A stretch of 33,691 nucleotides of DNA from NCBI GenBank assembly GCA_903909435.1, contig CAIVVT010000283.1, forward strand, positions 1 through 33,691, given 5' to 3'. The notes beneath the pieces were generated by a model, which was not told where the DNA came from, searched no databases, and saw only the letters and a list, made by a program, of their open reading frames with translations. Made by a program: the position numbers and the translations under genes. Positions 7,568 to 16,531 of this stretch are shown in pieces. This DNA comes from an uncultured Acidobacteriia bacterium (lineage in GTDB: Bacteria > Acidobacteriota > Terriglobia > Bryobacterales > Bryobacteraceae). Numbering within the stretch: the stretch's first letter is position 1; every line of letters starts with the position of its first letter.

Positions 7568-8473
7568 GTGAGACTCACTGAACACTGGCGGCTCTTCGCC
7601 GCCGGAGCCGTGTTGGCCGCCATCGTTTGCGCCTGCGCCGTTTACTTCTGGCCATCCCCGTCGCCGCGCGCCATGCTGGCCTGCCTGCCTCCCGGGGAGG
7701 GCCCGACGCTGTATCTCGACGTGGCGCTGTTGAGGCATACCGGGATCCTGGAGCAGCTTGCAGGCAAACCGAGCGGGGAAGATCCCGAGTACCGCCGGTT
7801 CGTCGAGGCGTCCGGCTTCGATTACCGGCGCGACCTTGACGCGGCGCTGGTTCAGTGGAGGCGGGGAACGGCGTTAGTCGTACTTAAAGGTCGATTCGAC
7901 CAGGCGCGCCTGGAAGACTACGCTGGCGCCAACGGCGGGCAGTGCGTGCGCTCCTTCTGTTCGCTGGCCGGAAGCGTGCCGGAGCGGCGAATCTCGTTTC
8001 AACCCCTGGGCGGGCGTCTGCTGGCGCTGTCGGCCGGCACCGATCCGATGGGGGCTGCGGCTATCCGCGAGAACGCTTCTCAACCGGGTTTCGTCTCGCC
8101 AGGAGGCCCGGCCTGGCTCAGCTTGCCCGCCTCGTCATTTCGCGCCGAGCCCGACCTGCCCCCCGGACTGAGCTTGGTGTTGGAGTCGCTGCAGGGCGCA
8201 CAGCGAGCACTGCTCACCCTGGAGATTCACTCCGATGGCCTGGAACTCGCGCTGACCGCGCCGTGTGCCACGAGCGGCAAGGCCCAAGGAATTGCCGACC
8301 GACTGACCGGCGCAACCTCAGCATTGAAGGATCTTATAGCCCGTTCCGGCCGCTCGCCGGAGCCCGCCAGCCCCGCCGCCGCGCTGGCAGGCGGCACTTT
8401 TCGGGTGGAGCAGACAGTGGTGCGAGGCCGTTGGCCGCTCAGCCGGGAGTTGCTCGAAGGGCTCGGGAAATAG
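7568..8473 (+). CDS. Membrane-anchored protein of unknown function
   Basis: A 301-residue protein from a GTG start. A basic N-terminus and one hydrophobic segment (about residues 9-29) suggest a signal anchor; the remainder would be periplasmic. The body alternates short hydrophobic strands ([41 protein letters not shown]) with Gly/Pro turns. There is a Cys pair in [12 protein letters not shown] do not recognise a family. It begins 56 bases after aroF, has no good ribosome site, and TAACCT (7556-7561) lies seven bases before the GTG, so it may be transcribed separately and leaderless. It converges on the response regulator at 8509. High-GC third positions in this frame support coding. Confidence 0.7.
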   Translation: MRLTEHWRLFAAGAVLAAIVCACAVYFWPSPSPRAMLACLPPGEGPTLYLDVALLRHTGILEQLAGKPSGEDPEYRRFVEASGFDYRRDLDAALVQWRRGTALVVLKGRFDQARLEDYAGANGGQCVRSFCSLAGSVPERRISFQPLGGRLLALSAGTDPMGAAAIRENASQPGFVSPGGPAWLSLPASSFRAEPDLPPGLSLVLESLQGAQRALLTLEIHSDGLELALTAPCATSGKAQGIADRLTGATSALKDLIARSGRSPEPASPAAALAGGTFRVEQTVVRGRWPLSRELLEGLGK

Positions 8474-8508
8474 ACCGCCAGCTTGCATCCCATCGGCCAT
8501 GCGGAGTA

Positions 8509-9204
8509 TCAGAATTCAATCGACGCCAGGATGTCGCTGGGCTTGCGGTCGAACGCCTTGGCAATCGCCAGCAGGCTTTCCATGGACGGCAGATTGGCGC
8601 CTCGCTCGATGGAGCTGATCTGACTGACGCTCAAGCGGGCGGCCTGGGCCAAATCCTTGAGCGACCAGTCGCGCTCCGCGCGCAGCAGCCTGATGCGGTG
8701 GCCGAGCTTATCCCGAAGACGATTCTGGAGTGCGCGTCCGAGACCGAACGTTTCAACCGCGTGGGCCAACACCTGCCGGATTTGCGCCAGCGAAAACGGC
8801 TTGGCGACGTAGTCGAAGACCTTCAATTTGAAGGTGGCGCGCATGTCCTCGAGCGAGGGGTAGCCGGTCACGACGATCACGCACAACCCGGGAAAGCGGG
8901 CCAGGAGTTGCTCCAGCACGGCGTCTCCGCGAACCTCGCCCATCTTCATGTCCAGCAGCACGATATCCGGCCGGCGCAACTCCGCTTCACTGAACAGTGC
9001 GTCGGGGGAATTGAACGTACGGATGGCGTATTGCCCCTCGTCCCGCAGGATGTCCTCGATGTAACTCAGAAAGTCGGCATCGTCGTCCAGCACGGCTACA
9101 TCGACGAGTCCCTCCGCTGCGGGCTGCGCGTCGGGCGGCAAGTCTCCCCGGTTGATGCTCGGCATGGCCATGCGTTCCTCCTCGACTTCACCCAATGATT
9201 TCAC
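8509..9204 (-). CDS. Response regulator with receiver and Xre-type HTH domains
   Basis: A 231-residue protein. Residues about 34-150 form a CheY-like receiver: acidic cluster DDD near 40-42, phosphoacceptor D85 in IVLLDMKMGE, T113 in VVTGYPS and K135 in YVAKPF. Residues about 166-227 form an Xre/HTH_3 helix-turn-helix (LGHRIRLLRAERDWSLKDLA, SVSQISSIERGANLPS) instead of the common OmpR, NarL or Fis output domains. The GTG start overlaps the TGA of the kinase gene (GTGA), indicating translational coupling; AAGGAA lies upstream. Internal ATGs at residues 12 and 14 are possible alternatives. The pair is divergent from the ACIII-caa3 operon, so that operon is the likely target (inference). Confidence 0.88.
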   Translation of the reverse strand: MKSLGEVEEERMAMPSINRGDLPPDAQPAAEGLVDVAVLDDDADFLSYIEDILRDEGQYAIRTFNSPDALFSEAELRRPDIVLLDMKMGEVRGDAVLEQLLARFPGLCVIVVTGYPSLEDMRATFKLKVFDYVAKPFSLAQIRQVLAHAVETFGLGRALQNRLRDKLGHRIRLLRAERDWSLKDLAQAARLSVSQISSIERGANLPSMESLLAIAKAFDRKPSDILASIEF

Positions 9205-10742
9205 GATTCCTTGGATTCATCGCCCGGTTCGGCCGGTTGCCCCGTTTCAGCGGGCAGCACGACCTCCAGACGCGCACCGCCGCCGCTCCGGTTGCAGGCG
9301 GAAATGGCCCCGCCGTGCTGGTTAATAATGCCCTCGGCCACCGTCAGCCCCAGCCCCGTTCCGCGCGCGTCTAATCGCGTGGTGACAAAAGCATCGAAGA
9401 TTCCCGGCAGAACCTCAGGGGCAATGCCCGGTCCATTGTCCTCTACGTAGATCGACAACGCAGGCCGGCCATCCAGGATTCGGGGTCTGCTCCCGGCCCT
9501 GATCTCGCCGTTCGGGCCCACCGCGTTCAACGCATTCCGCAACAGGTTCACGAAGACCTGCACGAGCTGTCCAGCGTTGCCGCGCACCTGGACGCCGTCC
9601 AGCACCTGATTCGTGAATACGACTTCAGCCGATTTGTCGTCGATGGCGACCAACTGCCAGGCCTCTTCGATGATGGGGCGCAGTTCGACCGGCCCCTGGT
9701 TGTGACGGCGCGCGCGAGCGAAGTCAAGCAATCCAGCGCTGATCTGGCGCAGTCGCTCCGTGACGCGCAGCATGCGCTCCAGGCGGCTTCGCGCGTGCGA
9801 ATCTTGAGTTTTCTCAAGCAGTTTTTCGATGGAGCCGTGCAGCACGGCGAGCGGTGTGTTCATTTCGTGGGCGACACTCGCGCTCAACATGCCGAGGCTT
9901 ACCAGCCGGTCCTGAGCCTCCAGGCTGCGCTTCGCCGTTTCCAGCAGTTCGTTCTTGGCCTGGAGGTCCTTTGCCGCTTGTTCCAGGTCGTCCTCGCGCG
10001 CCCGTAGTTCGCGCACCGTGTCGTTGCGCGAGCGCATGATCTGGCCGATTTCGTCCTTGGGAATCAGCTCCTCGGGGACGATTTCGTCCGCCCTGTCTCC
10101 CGCTTGTGAGGCGGCGTCGGCTTCGAGCATCACGTGGATCGGCCGGTACACGTAGCCCGGTAGAATTACAAATTCCAAAAATACTACCGCGAGAATATAT
10201 ATGACGGCTAAAACAGATAAGACGACCTTTTTAACGGATACGAGCAGTTCTGAATAAAAAGCCGTGGGGATGGTGATTCGATAAAAGCGTTGGCTGTCCG
10301 GAACTCTTTTGTAGAGATGTTCGCTGGATAGATCCCCTCGCCAAATCGCTCCAGGATCTCCACCGAATGCAGAAAGGGCGGCAGTAGGCAGTCCGAATTC
10401 GCCGGCGGTACCCGTGCGCAGGTCGTAGTCCCGCAGTAACTCCTCTCCGTGTTCAGGCGTCATGCGGCGGAAACTGTCCAGGATCAAGCTGGTTTCGCGG
10501 GCCTGCGCCTGCTGCAGTCGATTCTCAACAAATGGGGCTAAAGTTAAGTAAACAGATAGGGTTAGTAGCAAAAAGAAAATGTTGTGGAGGACCATGAACT
10601 TGTAGCGCACCCGCAGGTCGCCAAACCGCCTCCCCAGTCCCTGCCTGCGCCTCGCCGCGAAATCTGGTGAACGACCTGAATTCGCAGCATCCACCGGCGA
10701 AACTCCTGCATCAGAAACCAGTAAGGAATTGCGGTCAGACAA
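9201..10742 (-). CDS. Membrane sensor histidine kinase
   Basis: The product is 513 residues from a TTG start. It has two membrane helices (about 49-70 and 168-194) flanking a sensor segment of about 100 residues, then a HAMP-like linker (YRPIHVMLEADAA, EIGQIMRSRND), a coiled coil (about 240-285), a HisKA domain with H292 in SVAHEMNTPLA, and an HATPase with N box (LVQVFVNLLRNALNAV), G1 (VEDNGPGIAPEV) and G2 (RGTGLGLTVAEGI). The start is uncertain: a GGGAGAAAA stretch precedes the TTG, and no ATG in the same frame lies before residue 50. The membrane segments use more A/T-rich codons than the rest. The signal sensed is unknown; redox or oxygen state would suit the neighbourhood. Confidence 0.9.
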   Translation of the reverse strand: MSDRNSLLVSDAGVSPVDAANSGRSPDFAARRRQGLGRRFGDLRVRYKFMVLHNIFFLLLTLSVYLTLAPFVENRLQQAQARETSLILDSFRRMTPEHGEELLRDYDLRTGTAGEFGLPTAALSAFGGDPGAIWRGDLSSEHLYKRVPDSQRFYRITIPTAFYSELLVSVKKVVLSVLAVIYILAVVFLEFVILPGYVYRPIHVMLEADAASQAGDRADEIVPEELIPKDEIGQIMRSRNDTVRELRAREDDLEQAAKDLQAKNELLETAKRSLEAQDRLVSLGMLSASVAHEMNTPLAVLHGSIEKLLEKTQDSHARSRLERMLRVTERLRQISAGLLDFARARRHNQGPVELRPIIEEAWQLVAIDDKSAEVVFTNQVLDGVQVRGNAGQLVQVFVNLLRNALNAVGPNGEIRAGSRPRILDGRPALSIYVEDNGPGIAPEVLPGIFDAFVTTRLDARGTGLGLTVAEGIINQHGGAISACNRSGGGARLEVVLPAETGQPAEPGDESKES

Positions 10743-10765
10743 GAATATTTTCTCCCATTGCGGAA

Positions 10766-10817
10766 ATTCTACTGCTGTGATAGAAATTTGCTAAGGATTC
10801 TTTCACTCTTTGAAAGA
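10766..10817. promoter_or_regulatory. Divergent control region: kinase promoter plus dyad operator candidate
   Basis: Reading leftward, TTAGCA (10794-10789) and TAGAAT (10771-10766) are 17 bases apart and form a plausible promoter for the kinase gene. Just upstream of that -35 box lies a perfect dyad, TCTTTCA-CTCTT-TGAAAGA (10799-10817), between the kinase and actA. No strong promoter is evident on the actA side (only TAGCGT at 10832-10837 or TAATAG at 10837-10842), which would suit an activated promoter. The binding protein is unknown; the adjacent receiver-Xre regulator is the first candidate. Confidence 0.4.
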
Positions 10818-10876
10818 TTCTCTTTCCGTCCTAGCGTAATAGAGGGGCCCAGGCTTCGCACGAAAAGAATAATCGG

Positions 10877-11524
10877 ATGAGCGCCATTTTTCCAAAGGGA
10901 TTCGATACCAGACTGCGCCTTGCGGCGGGAACTGTGTTGATTGTTGCTGGCGCCCTTTTGGGCGTAGTGCTTTACCTGGCTCATCCACAGCAGGTTGACA
11001 CGGGCTACATGCCGGTTCAACCGGTAGCTTACAGCCACAAGTTGCACGCCGGTAATCTCGGCCTCGATTGCACGTACTGCCACTACACCGTGGACAAGTC
11101 GCGCTTCGCCGCCGTTCCTCCCACCGAGGTTTGCATGAACTGTCATGCGCGGGTCCGGGAGAAGAGTCCGAAACTGCAACTGGTGCGCGAAAGCTACGCT
11201 ACCGGCAACCCGATCCCGTGGGTCAAAGTCCACCGGCTGCCCGACTACGTCTACTTCAACCACCAGGCACACGTGACAGCGGGCGTCTCTTGTGTCCACT
11301 GCCATGGGCGTGTCGACCAGATGGCGGAAGTGCGGCAATTGCAGCCGATGTCGATGGCCTTCTGCCTCGATTGCCATCGCAACCCGGCACCTAACATCCG
11401 TCCGGCGGAATACGTCACGAGCCTGGGATGGAAGCCGGAAGGCGATCCCGCCGAACTTGGCCGGCAACTGATCGCCGCGAAACACATCAACCCTCCGCAG
11501 AACTGTTCGGCGTGCCACCGCTGA
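10877..11524 (+). CDS. actA: Alternative complex III subunit ActA, pentahaem cytochrome c
   Basis: A 215-residue protein with an N-terminal membrane anchor (about 15-35) and five CxxCH haem sites: C65/C68/H69, C86/C89/H90, C139/C142/H143, C163/C166/H167 and C210/C213/H214. Five haems and the single anchor are the signature of ActA, the periplasmic electron-exit subunit of alternative complex III, which oxidises quinol and reduces a c-type cytochrome or oxidase. It is the first gene of the operon; actB starts 30 bases later. No convincing ribosome site precedes the ATG. Confidence 0.92.
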   Translation: MSAIFPKGFDTRLRLAAGTVLIVAGALLGVVLYLAHPQQVDTGYMPVQPVAYSHKLHAGNLGLDCTYCHYTVDKSRFAAVPPTEVCMNCHARVREKSPKLQLVRESYATGNPIPWVKVHRLPDYVYFNHQAHVTAGVSCVHCHGRVDQMAEVRQLQPMSMAFCLDCHRNPAPNIRPAEYVTSLGWKPEGDPAELGRQLIAAKHINPPQNCSACHR

Positions 11525-11554
11525 GGCGGAGGCGAGGAAACGGATCAGCACGCA

Positions 11555-14551
11555 ATGAACTCAATCGTTCAGATTAACCCGACCCGGATCACGGGCAAGC
11601 AATCGACAGGCAAGCAGTATTGGCGCAGCCTCAATGAGGTTGCCGAGACTCCCGAGTTCCAGCAATGGGCTCAGCGCGCATTCCCTGACGGCGTCGCCGA
11701 CGGCGTTACCGTGGACGGCGCGAGCCGCCGCTCGCTGTTGAAACTCATGGCCGCCAGTTTCGGCCTGGCCGGTTTGACCGCCTGCCGCCGGCCCGTCGAA
11801 AATATCCTGCCGTTCTCGCGCGCTTCCGAGGGCTACATCCACGGCAAGCCGATGCACTACGCCACCGTCGCGGCCTTCAACGGCTCCGCAACTGGCCTGA
11901 TCGTGGAGTGCAACGACGGGCGTCCGACGAAGATCGAGGGCAATCCCAAGCACCCGTATTCGCTGGGTTCAACGAACGCATTCCTGCAGGCCTCGGTCCT
12001 CGGCCTGTACGATCCTGACCGCACCCGGCAGGTGATGCGCAGGGGCGGACGCAGCAACTGGGACGAGTTTGCGGCCTTTGCCCGTGGCTACTTCACCGCC
12101 GACCGGCTGGGCGATGGCGCGGCGTTTCGCATCATCAGCGAGAAGGTGGCGTCGCCGTCGCTCGAACTTGTGAAGGCCGATCTGCTCAAGAAGTTCCCGG
12201 CAGCGCAATGGATCGAATACGAATCGGTCAACCTGGATGCGGTTCGCGAGGGTGCTGCGATGGCAAGCGGCCAGGACGTCGAGCCGCACTTCCTGTTTGA
12301 TAAGGCCGACGTGGTTTTCTCGCTGGACTGCGACTTCCTGGGGCTCGACTCGTCGAGCATCCTGCCTGTCAAACAGTACTCCCGCCGCCGCAAGGTGGAG
12401 AAGCCGGGCGACGACTTGAACCGGCTTTACTCGGCCGAAGCAAATTACTCCATCACGGGCAGCATGGCCGACCATCGCTTGCGCGTCAAGGTCGGCGACA
12501 TCGGCGCTCTGGCGCTGGCGTTGGCGAAGGAGTTGAACGTCTCCGGCGCGGAACTGAAAGTGGTCGGAGGCGCTTCGGACAAATCGAACAAGTTCGTCGC
12601 CGCACTCGCCAAAGATCTGGCTGCCCACAAAGGCAAGTCGATCGTCATAGCCGGTCCACGGCAATCTGCCGCCGTCCATGCGCTTGTCTTTGCCATCAAT
12701 GCGGCGCTGGGCAACATCGGCCAGACGATCGTTTTCACAAAGTCGCCGCGGGAACGCGCGAATTCGCTGGAGCAGTTGAAGCAGTTGGCCACCGATCTGA
12801 GCGCCGGTCGAGTCAAGACCGTCGTGGTGCTGGGGGGCAACCCCGCTTACTCGCTGCCAGCCGATGTCGGGTTCGCAGAGGCCTTGAAGAAGGTCGCGGT
12901 GACGGTCGCGCTGACAGAAGACGAAAACGAGAGTTGGGCGGCGTCCGAATGGCGCTTGCCTCAATCCCATTTCCTTGAAAGCTGGGGCGATGCCCGGGCG
13001 CTCGACGGCACGGCGTCCATCCAGCAGCCGATGATCGAACCGCTGTACGGCGGCAAGAGCGTGTTGGAAGTGGCGGCCATCCTGGCCGGCAGGGAGCCCG
13101 CCAGCGGCTACGAGATCGTGCGGGCTACTTGCGCCTCTCAAGGCTCGCCGGCCGAGCGCGAGAAGATCTGGAACCTGGCGCTGTACGACGGCGTGATCGG
13201 TGGAAGCAAGGTTGCGACTGCGGCCGTATCCGTCGACGCCAAGAAGGTCTATACCGCCGTGAGCGGCCGGGTGCAGCCAGCGCCAGCCGGTCTGGAAGCG
13301 GCGTTCTACGCGAGCCCTGGTCCGTACGATGGGCGTTACGCGAATAACGCGTGGATGCAGGAAGCTCCGCACCCGCTAACGAAGGTCGTGTGGGACAACG
13401 TCGCACTCATCAGCAAGAAGACCGCTGCGGCCCTTGCTTTGGTGGACGGCGATCTGGTGAAGCTGTCCAAGGACGGCCGCTCGATTGAGACCCCGGTCCA
13501 GATTCAGCCGGGCCACGCCGACGATTCGATTTCGCTGTTTCTCGGCTATGGGCGCGCCGCCTGCGGACGAGTCGGGCAGGGAGTGGGCCACCGTGTCGAA
13601 GCCCTACGGACTACCACCAGTTTCTTCAGCGCATCCGGCGTCGAGTTGAAGAAGACTGGCGAAACTTACGAGATCGTGACGACTCAGGAACACCATCGCA
13701 TGGAGGGCCGCCCGATCGTTCGCGAGGCCTCGGTGGAGGAATACAAAAAGGAACCCGGGCTGATCAAAGAGATGGCCGAATCCCCCAACGGCCTGACGAT
13801 GTTCCCGTACGTGGATTACTCCAAGGGCTACCAGTGGGGCATGGCGATCGACCTGAACGCCTGTGTCGGCTGCAACGCCTGCCTGGTCGCGTGCCAGTCG
13901 GAGAACAACATTCCGGTGGTCGGCAAGGACCAGGTCCAGCGCGGGCGGGAGATGCACTGGATTCGTCTGGACCGCTACTACACGGGCTCCGACGAGGAAG
14001 CGCAGGTGGTCACCCAGCCGATGGGTTGCCAGCAGTGCGAGAACGCGCCGTGCGAGTCCGTCTGCCCGGTAGCCGCGACGAATCACAGCCCCGAGGGGTT
14101 GAACGACATGGCGTACAACCGCTGCGTCGGAACGCGCTACTGCCTCAACAACTGCCCTTACAAAGTGCGCCGCTTCAATTTCCTCGCGTGGAACAAGGAC
14201 GTTCCGGAAGTGCGCAAGCTGGCCTTCAACCCGGATGTCAGCGTACGTATGCGCGGCGTCATGGAGAAGTGCACCTACTGTGTGCAGCGGATTGAAGAGC
14301 ACAAGATTGCGGCCAATGCCGACGGGCGCCGCACGCTGCACGATGGCGAGATCCAGAGCGCGTGCCAACAGGTATGTCCGGCCGAGGCAATCGTATTCGG
14401 CAACATCAATGACCCCGAGAGCCGCGTAGCGAAGCTGAAGCAACAGCCTCGCAACTACGAGGTGCTGGGGGAATTGAACATCCGTCCGCGCACCACCTAT
14501 CTCGGCCGGCTGCGCAATCCCAATCCGGAACTGGAGAAGGAGAACGCCTAG
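11555..14551 (+). CDS. actB: Alternative complex III subunit ActB, molybdopterin-oxidoreductase-like and Fe-S fusion
   Basis: A 998-residue fusion. Residues 57-77 form a twin-arginine signal (SRRSLLKLM) ending in a lipobox-like LTAC after an unusually long N-terminal extension, as is typical for ActB. Residues about 80-730 resemble a molybdopterin oxidoreductase; in characterised ACIII this part carries no molybdenum. The C-terminal ferredoxin part starts at C770 (CVGCNACLVACQ), continues with CQQCENAPCESVC, CVGTRYCLNNCPY and CTYCVQRIEEHK, and ends with CQQVCPAEA. I count 15 cysteines, which fits three [4Fe-4S] and one [3Fe-4S] cluster, as reported for ACIII. It transfers electrons between the quinol site and the haems. 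actC starts three bases after the stop codon. Confidence 0.94.
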   Translation: MNSIVQINPTRITGKQSTGKQYWRSLNEVAETPEFQQWAQRAFPDGVADGVTVDGASRRSLLKLMAASFGLAGLTACRRPVENILPFSRASEGYIHGKPMHYATVAAFNGSATGLIVECNDGRPTKIEGNPKHPYSLGSTNAFLQASVLGLYDPDRTRQVMRRGGRSNWDEFAAFARGYFTADRLGDGAAFRIISEKVASPSLELVKADLLKKFPAAQWIEYESVNLDAVREGAAMASGQDVEPHFLFDKADVVFSLDCDFLGLDSSSILPVKQYSRRRKVEKPGDDLNRLYSAEANYSITGSMADHRLRVKVGDIGALALALAKELNVSGAELKVVGGASDKSNKFVAALAKDLAAHKGKSIVIAGPRQSAAVHALVFAINAALGNIGQTIVFTKSPRERANSLEQLKQLATDLSAGRVKTVVVLGGNPAYSLPADVGFAEALKKVAVTVALTEDENESWAASEWRLPQSHFLESWGDARALDGTASIQQPMIEPLYGGKSVLEVAAILAGREPASGYEIVRATCASQGSPAEREKIWNLALYDGVIGGSKVATAAVSVDAKKVYTAVSGRVQPAPAGLEAAFYASPGPYDGRYANNAWMQEAPHPLTKVVWDNVALISKKTAAALALVDGDLVKLSKDGRSIETPVQIQPGHADDSISLFLGYGRAACGRVGQGVGHRVEALRTTTSFFSASGVELKKTGETYEIVTTQEHHRMEGRPIVREASVEEYKKEPGLIKEMAESPNGLTMFPYVDYSKGYQWGMAIDLNACVGCNACLVACQSENNIPVVGKDQVQRGREMHWIRLDRYYTGSDEEAQVVTQPMGCQQCENAPCESVCPVAATNHSPEGLNDMAYNRCVGTRYCLNNCPYKVRRFNFLAWNKDVPEVRKLAFNPDVSVRMRGVMEKCTYCVQRIEEHKIAANADGRRTLHDGEIQSACQQVCPAEAIVFGNINDPESRVAKLKQQPRNYEVLGELNIRPRTTYLGRLRNPNPELEKENA

Positions 14552-14554
14552 TTC

Positions 14555-15943
14555 ATGGCAGACCTAGCGATCGATCCCCGCATAGAGCTGAACCCGACCC
14601 TGGTGCAGGGCGGCATGACGTACGCGGACGTCAGCGAGAAGATCAGCGCCATCACGGAGAACAAGCCTCCGAAACAGTGGTACTACCTGATCACGATTTC
14701 CAGCCTCATGACGGTCATGCTGTTTGGCTGCCTAGGCTATCTGGTGGTTACCGGCATCGGTGTGTGGGGCAACAATAACCCGGTCGGTTGGGGCTGGGAC
14801 ATCACGAATTTCGTATGGTGGATCGGTATCGGCCACGCGGGAACTTTGATCTCCGCCGTGCTGTTCCTGTTCAGGCAGAAATGGCGGACTTCCATAAACC
14901 GCGCAGCCGAGGCGATGACGCTGTTTGCGGTGGCCTGCGCGGCCATCTACCCGCTGTTCCACACCGGCCGCCCGTGGCGCGCGATCTACTGGCTATTCCC
15001 CGCACCGAACGAGTATCTGCACCTTTGGCAGAACTTCCGCAGCCCGCTGGAATGGGACGTATTCGCGGTATCGACCTACGGCACGGTGTCGTTGCTGTTC
15101 TGGTTTACCGGTCTGATTCCCGATCTTGCGACCTTGCGTGACAGGGCCACGAACAGAGTCCGCAAAGTCGTTTTCGGGATACTCAGTCTGGGCTGGCGAG
15201 GTTCGGCTTCCCAGTGGCGGCACTACGAGTTGGCGTACCTGATCCTGGCCGGCATCTCAACGCCACTGGTGCTCTCGGTACACTCCATCGTGTCGTTCGA
15301 CTTCGCGACGTCCGTGATTCCCGGCTGGCATACCACGATCTTCCCGCCCTACTTTGTGGCTGGCGCAATCTTCTCCGGCTTCGCCATGGTGGTGACGCTG
15401 ATGACCGTGGCGCGCTGGGTCTACAATCTGCAGAACCTGATTACGATCAAGCACCTCGAGAACATGTGCAAGGTGATGCTGGCCACGGGTATGATCGTGG
15501 GTTTCGCCTACGGCACCGAGTTCTTCATCGCCTGGTATAGCGGCAATGCGTACGAGCGTTTCGCATTCCTCAACCGTGCGTTCGGCCCATACTGGTGGGC
15601 GTATTGGACGATGCTCACCTGCAACGTCGTCTCCCCGCAGTTGTTCTGGTTCAAGAAGTTTCGCACTACTCCCGCGTTGATGTTCATCATCGCGATCTTC
15701 ATCAACATCGGCATGTGGTTTGAGCGCTTCGTGATCATCGCCACATCGCTGCACCGCGACTTCCTTCCAGCCTCGTGGGGCTATTTTAAACCGACCTGGG
15801 TAGACATCGGCACATTCGCCGGAACGATCGGAATGTTCCTGACTCTGTTTCTCCTGTTCCTGCGCTTCCTTCCCGCCATCGCCATGAGCGAGGTGAAGGG
15901 CGTGCTGCATCAGCAGATCGAAGAGGGGAAGGGAAACCACTAA
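14555..15943 (+). CDS. actC: Alternative complex III subunit ActC, NrfD-like membrane subunit
   Basis: A 462-residue polytopic protein with about ten hydrophobic helices. It belongs to the NrfD/PsrC family and is expected to form the quinol-binding membrane core with ActF. Visible family features include the first long helix after [16 protein letters not shown], the stretch [17 protein letters not shown] with its conserved His, and [24 protein letters not shown] motifs lie within the end of actB. Its TAA shares one base with the actD start (TAATG), so translation is coupled. Confidence 0.94.
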   Translation: MADLAIDPRIELNPTLVQGGMTYADVSEKISAITENKPPKQWYYLITISSLMTVMLFGCLGYLVVTGIGVWGNNNPVGWGWDITNFVWWIGIGHAGTLISAVLFLFRQKWRTSINRAAEAMTLFAVACAAIYPLFHTGRPWRAIYWLFPAPNEYLHLWQNFRSPLEWDVFAVSTYGTVSLLFWFTGLIPDLATLRDRATNRVRKVVFGILSLGWRGSASQWRHYELAYLILAGISTPLVLSVHSIVSFDFATSVIPGWHTTIFPPYFVAGAIFSGFAMVVTLMTVARWVYNLQNLITIKHLENMCKVMLATGMIVGFAYGTEFFIAWYSGNAYERFAFLNRAFGPYWWAYWTMLTCNVVSPQLFWFKKFRTTPALMFIIAIFINIGMWFERFVIIATSLHRDFLPASWGYFKPTWVDIGTFAGTIGMFLTLFLLFLRFLPAIAMSEVKGVLHQQIEEGKGNH

Positions 15944-16530
15944 TGGCAACCAGCTTTCTCGACAACCTTCCAATTCCGGAATTCCTCAAACCACGCGAAG
16001 AAGCTCCGCACTACGGGGTCGTCGGCGACTTCGATACCCCCGAAGAACTGCTGCGCGCTATTCGCACGCTGCGCGTAGCAGGCTTCACGAAGATGGAAGC
16101 GTATTCGCCCTTCCCGATCCACGGCATCGACGAGGCTCTCGGCGAACCGCGTTCCCCGCTCGGGCGCATTGTGATCACTGCCGCCGTCGTCGGCCTGGCC
16201 GGCGCGGTCGCTCTGCAATGGTGGACCGGCGCCGTAGACTACAAACTGAACGTGGCTGGTAAACCCCTGTTCGCCTTGGAACCGTCCGTGCCGATCATGT
16301 TCGAGTTGACGGTGCTGCTCGCCGCATTCGCCGCCGTGCTGGGGATGTTCTATCTGAATCGCATGCCGACGTATTATCACGCGTTTTTCAATTTCTCCAG
16401 GGCGGGCGGAGCGAGCAACGATCGCTTCCTGCTGGCCGTCGAAGCTGCCGATCCTAAGTTTCGAGGCGAAGAGTTGAAGACGCTGCTCGACTCACTCGGC
16501 AGCCGGCACTCGGAATTGGTCGAGGCCTGA
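15943..16530 (+). CDS. actD: Alternative complex III subunit ActD (DUF3341)
   Basis: A 195-residue protein. The N-terminal soluble part begins with the phrase YGVVGDFDTPEELLRAIRTL and includes KMEAYSPFPIHGIDEAL, both typical of DUF3341/ActD. Two membrane helices follow (about 66-86 and 106-130), then a polar tail containing DRFLLAVEAADPKF. ActD is a structural membrane subunit of the complex without known cofactors. The ATG overlaps the actC stop by one base; actE follows one base after the stop. Confidence 0.93.
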   Translation: MATSFLDNLPIPEFLKPREEAPHYGVVGDFDTPEELLRAIRTLRVAGFTKMEAYSPFPIHGIDEALGEPRSPLGRIVITAAVVGLAGAVALQWWTGAVDYKLNVAGKPLFALEPSVPIMFELTVLLAAFAAVLGMFYLNRMPTYYHAFFNFSRAGGASNDRFLLAVEAADPKFRGEELKTLLDSLGSRHSELVEA

Positions 16531-16531
16531 G

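Noticed and set aside
7942..9198. A 418-codon open frame on the plus strand
   Set aside because: It runs over the C-terminal half of the anchored protein gene and antisense to the response regulator, both of which make better protein sense; its translation is Arg/Gly-rich with no motif.
11969..13372. A 467-codon open frame on the minus strand
   Set aside because: Antisense shadow of actB in high-GC DNA; no domain, and actB is certain.
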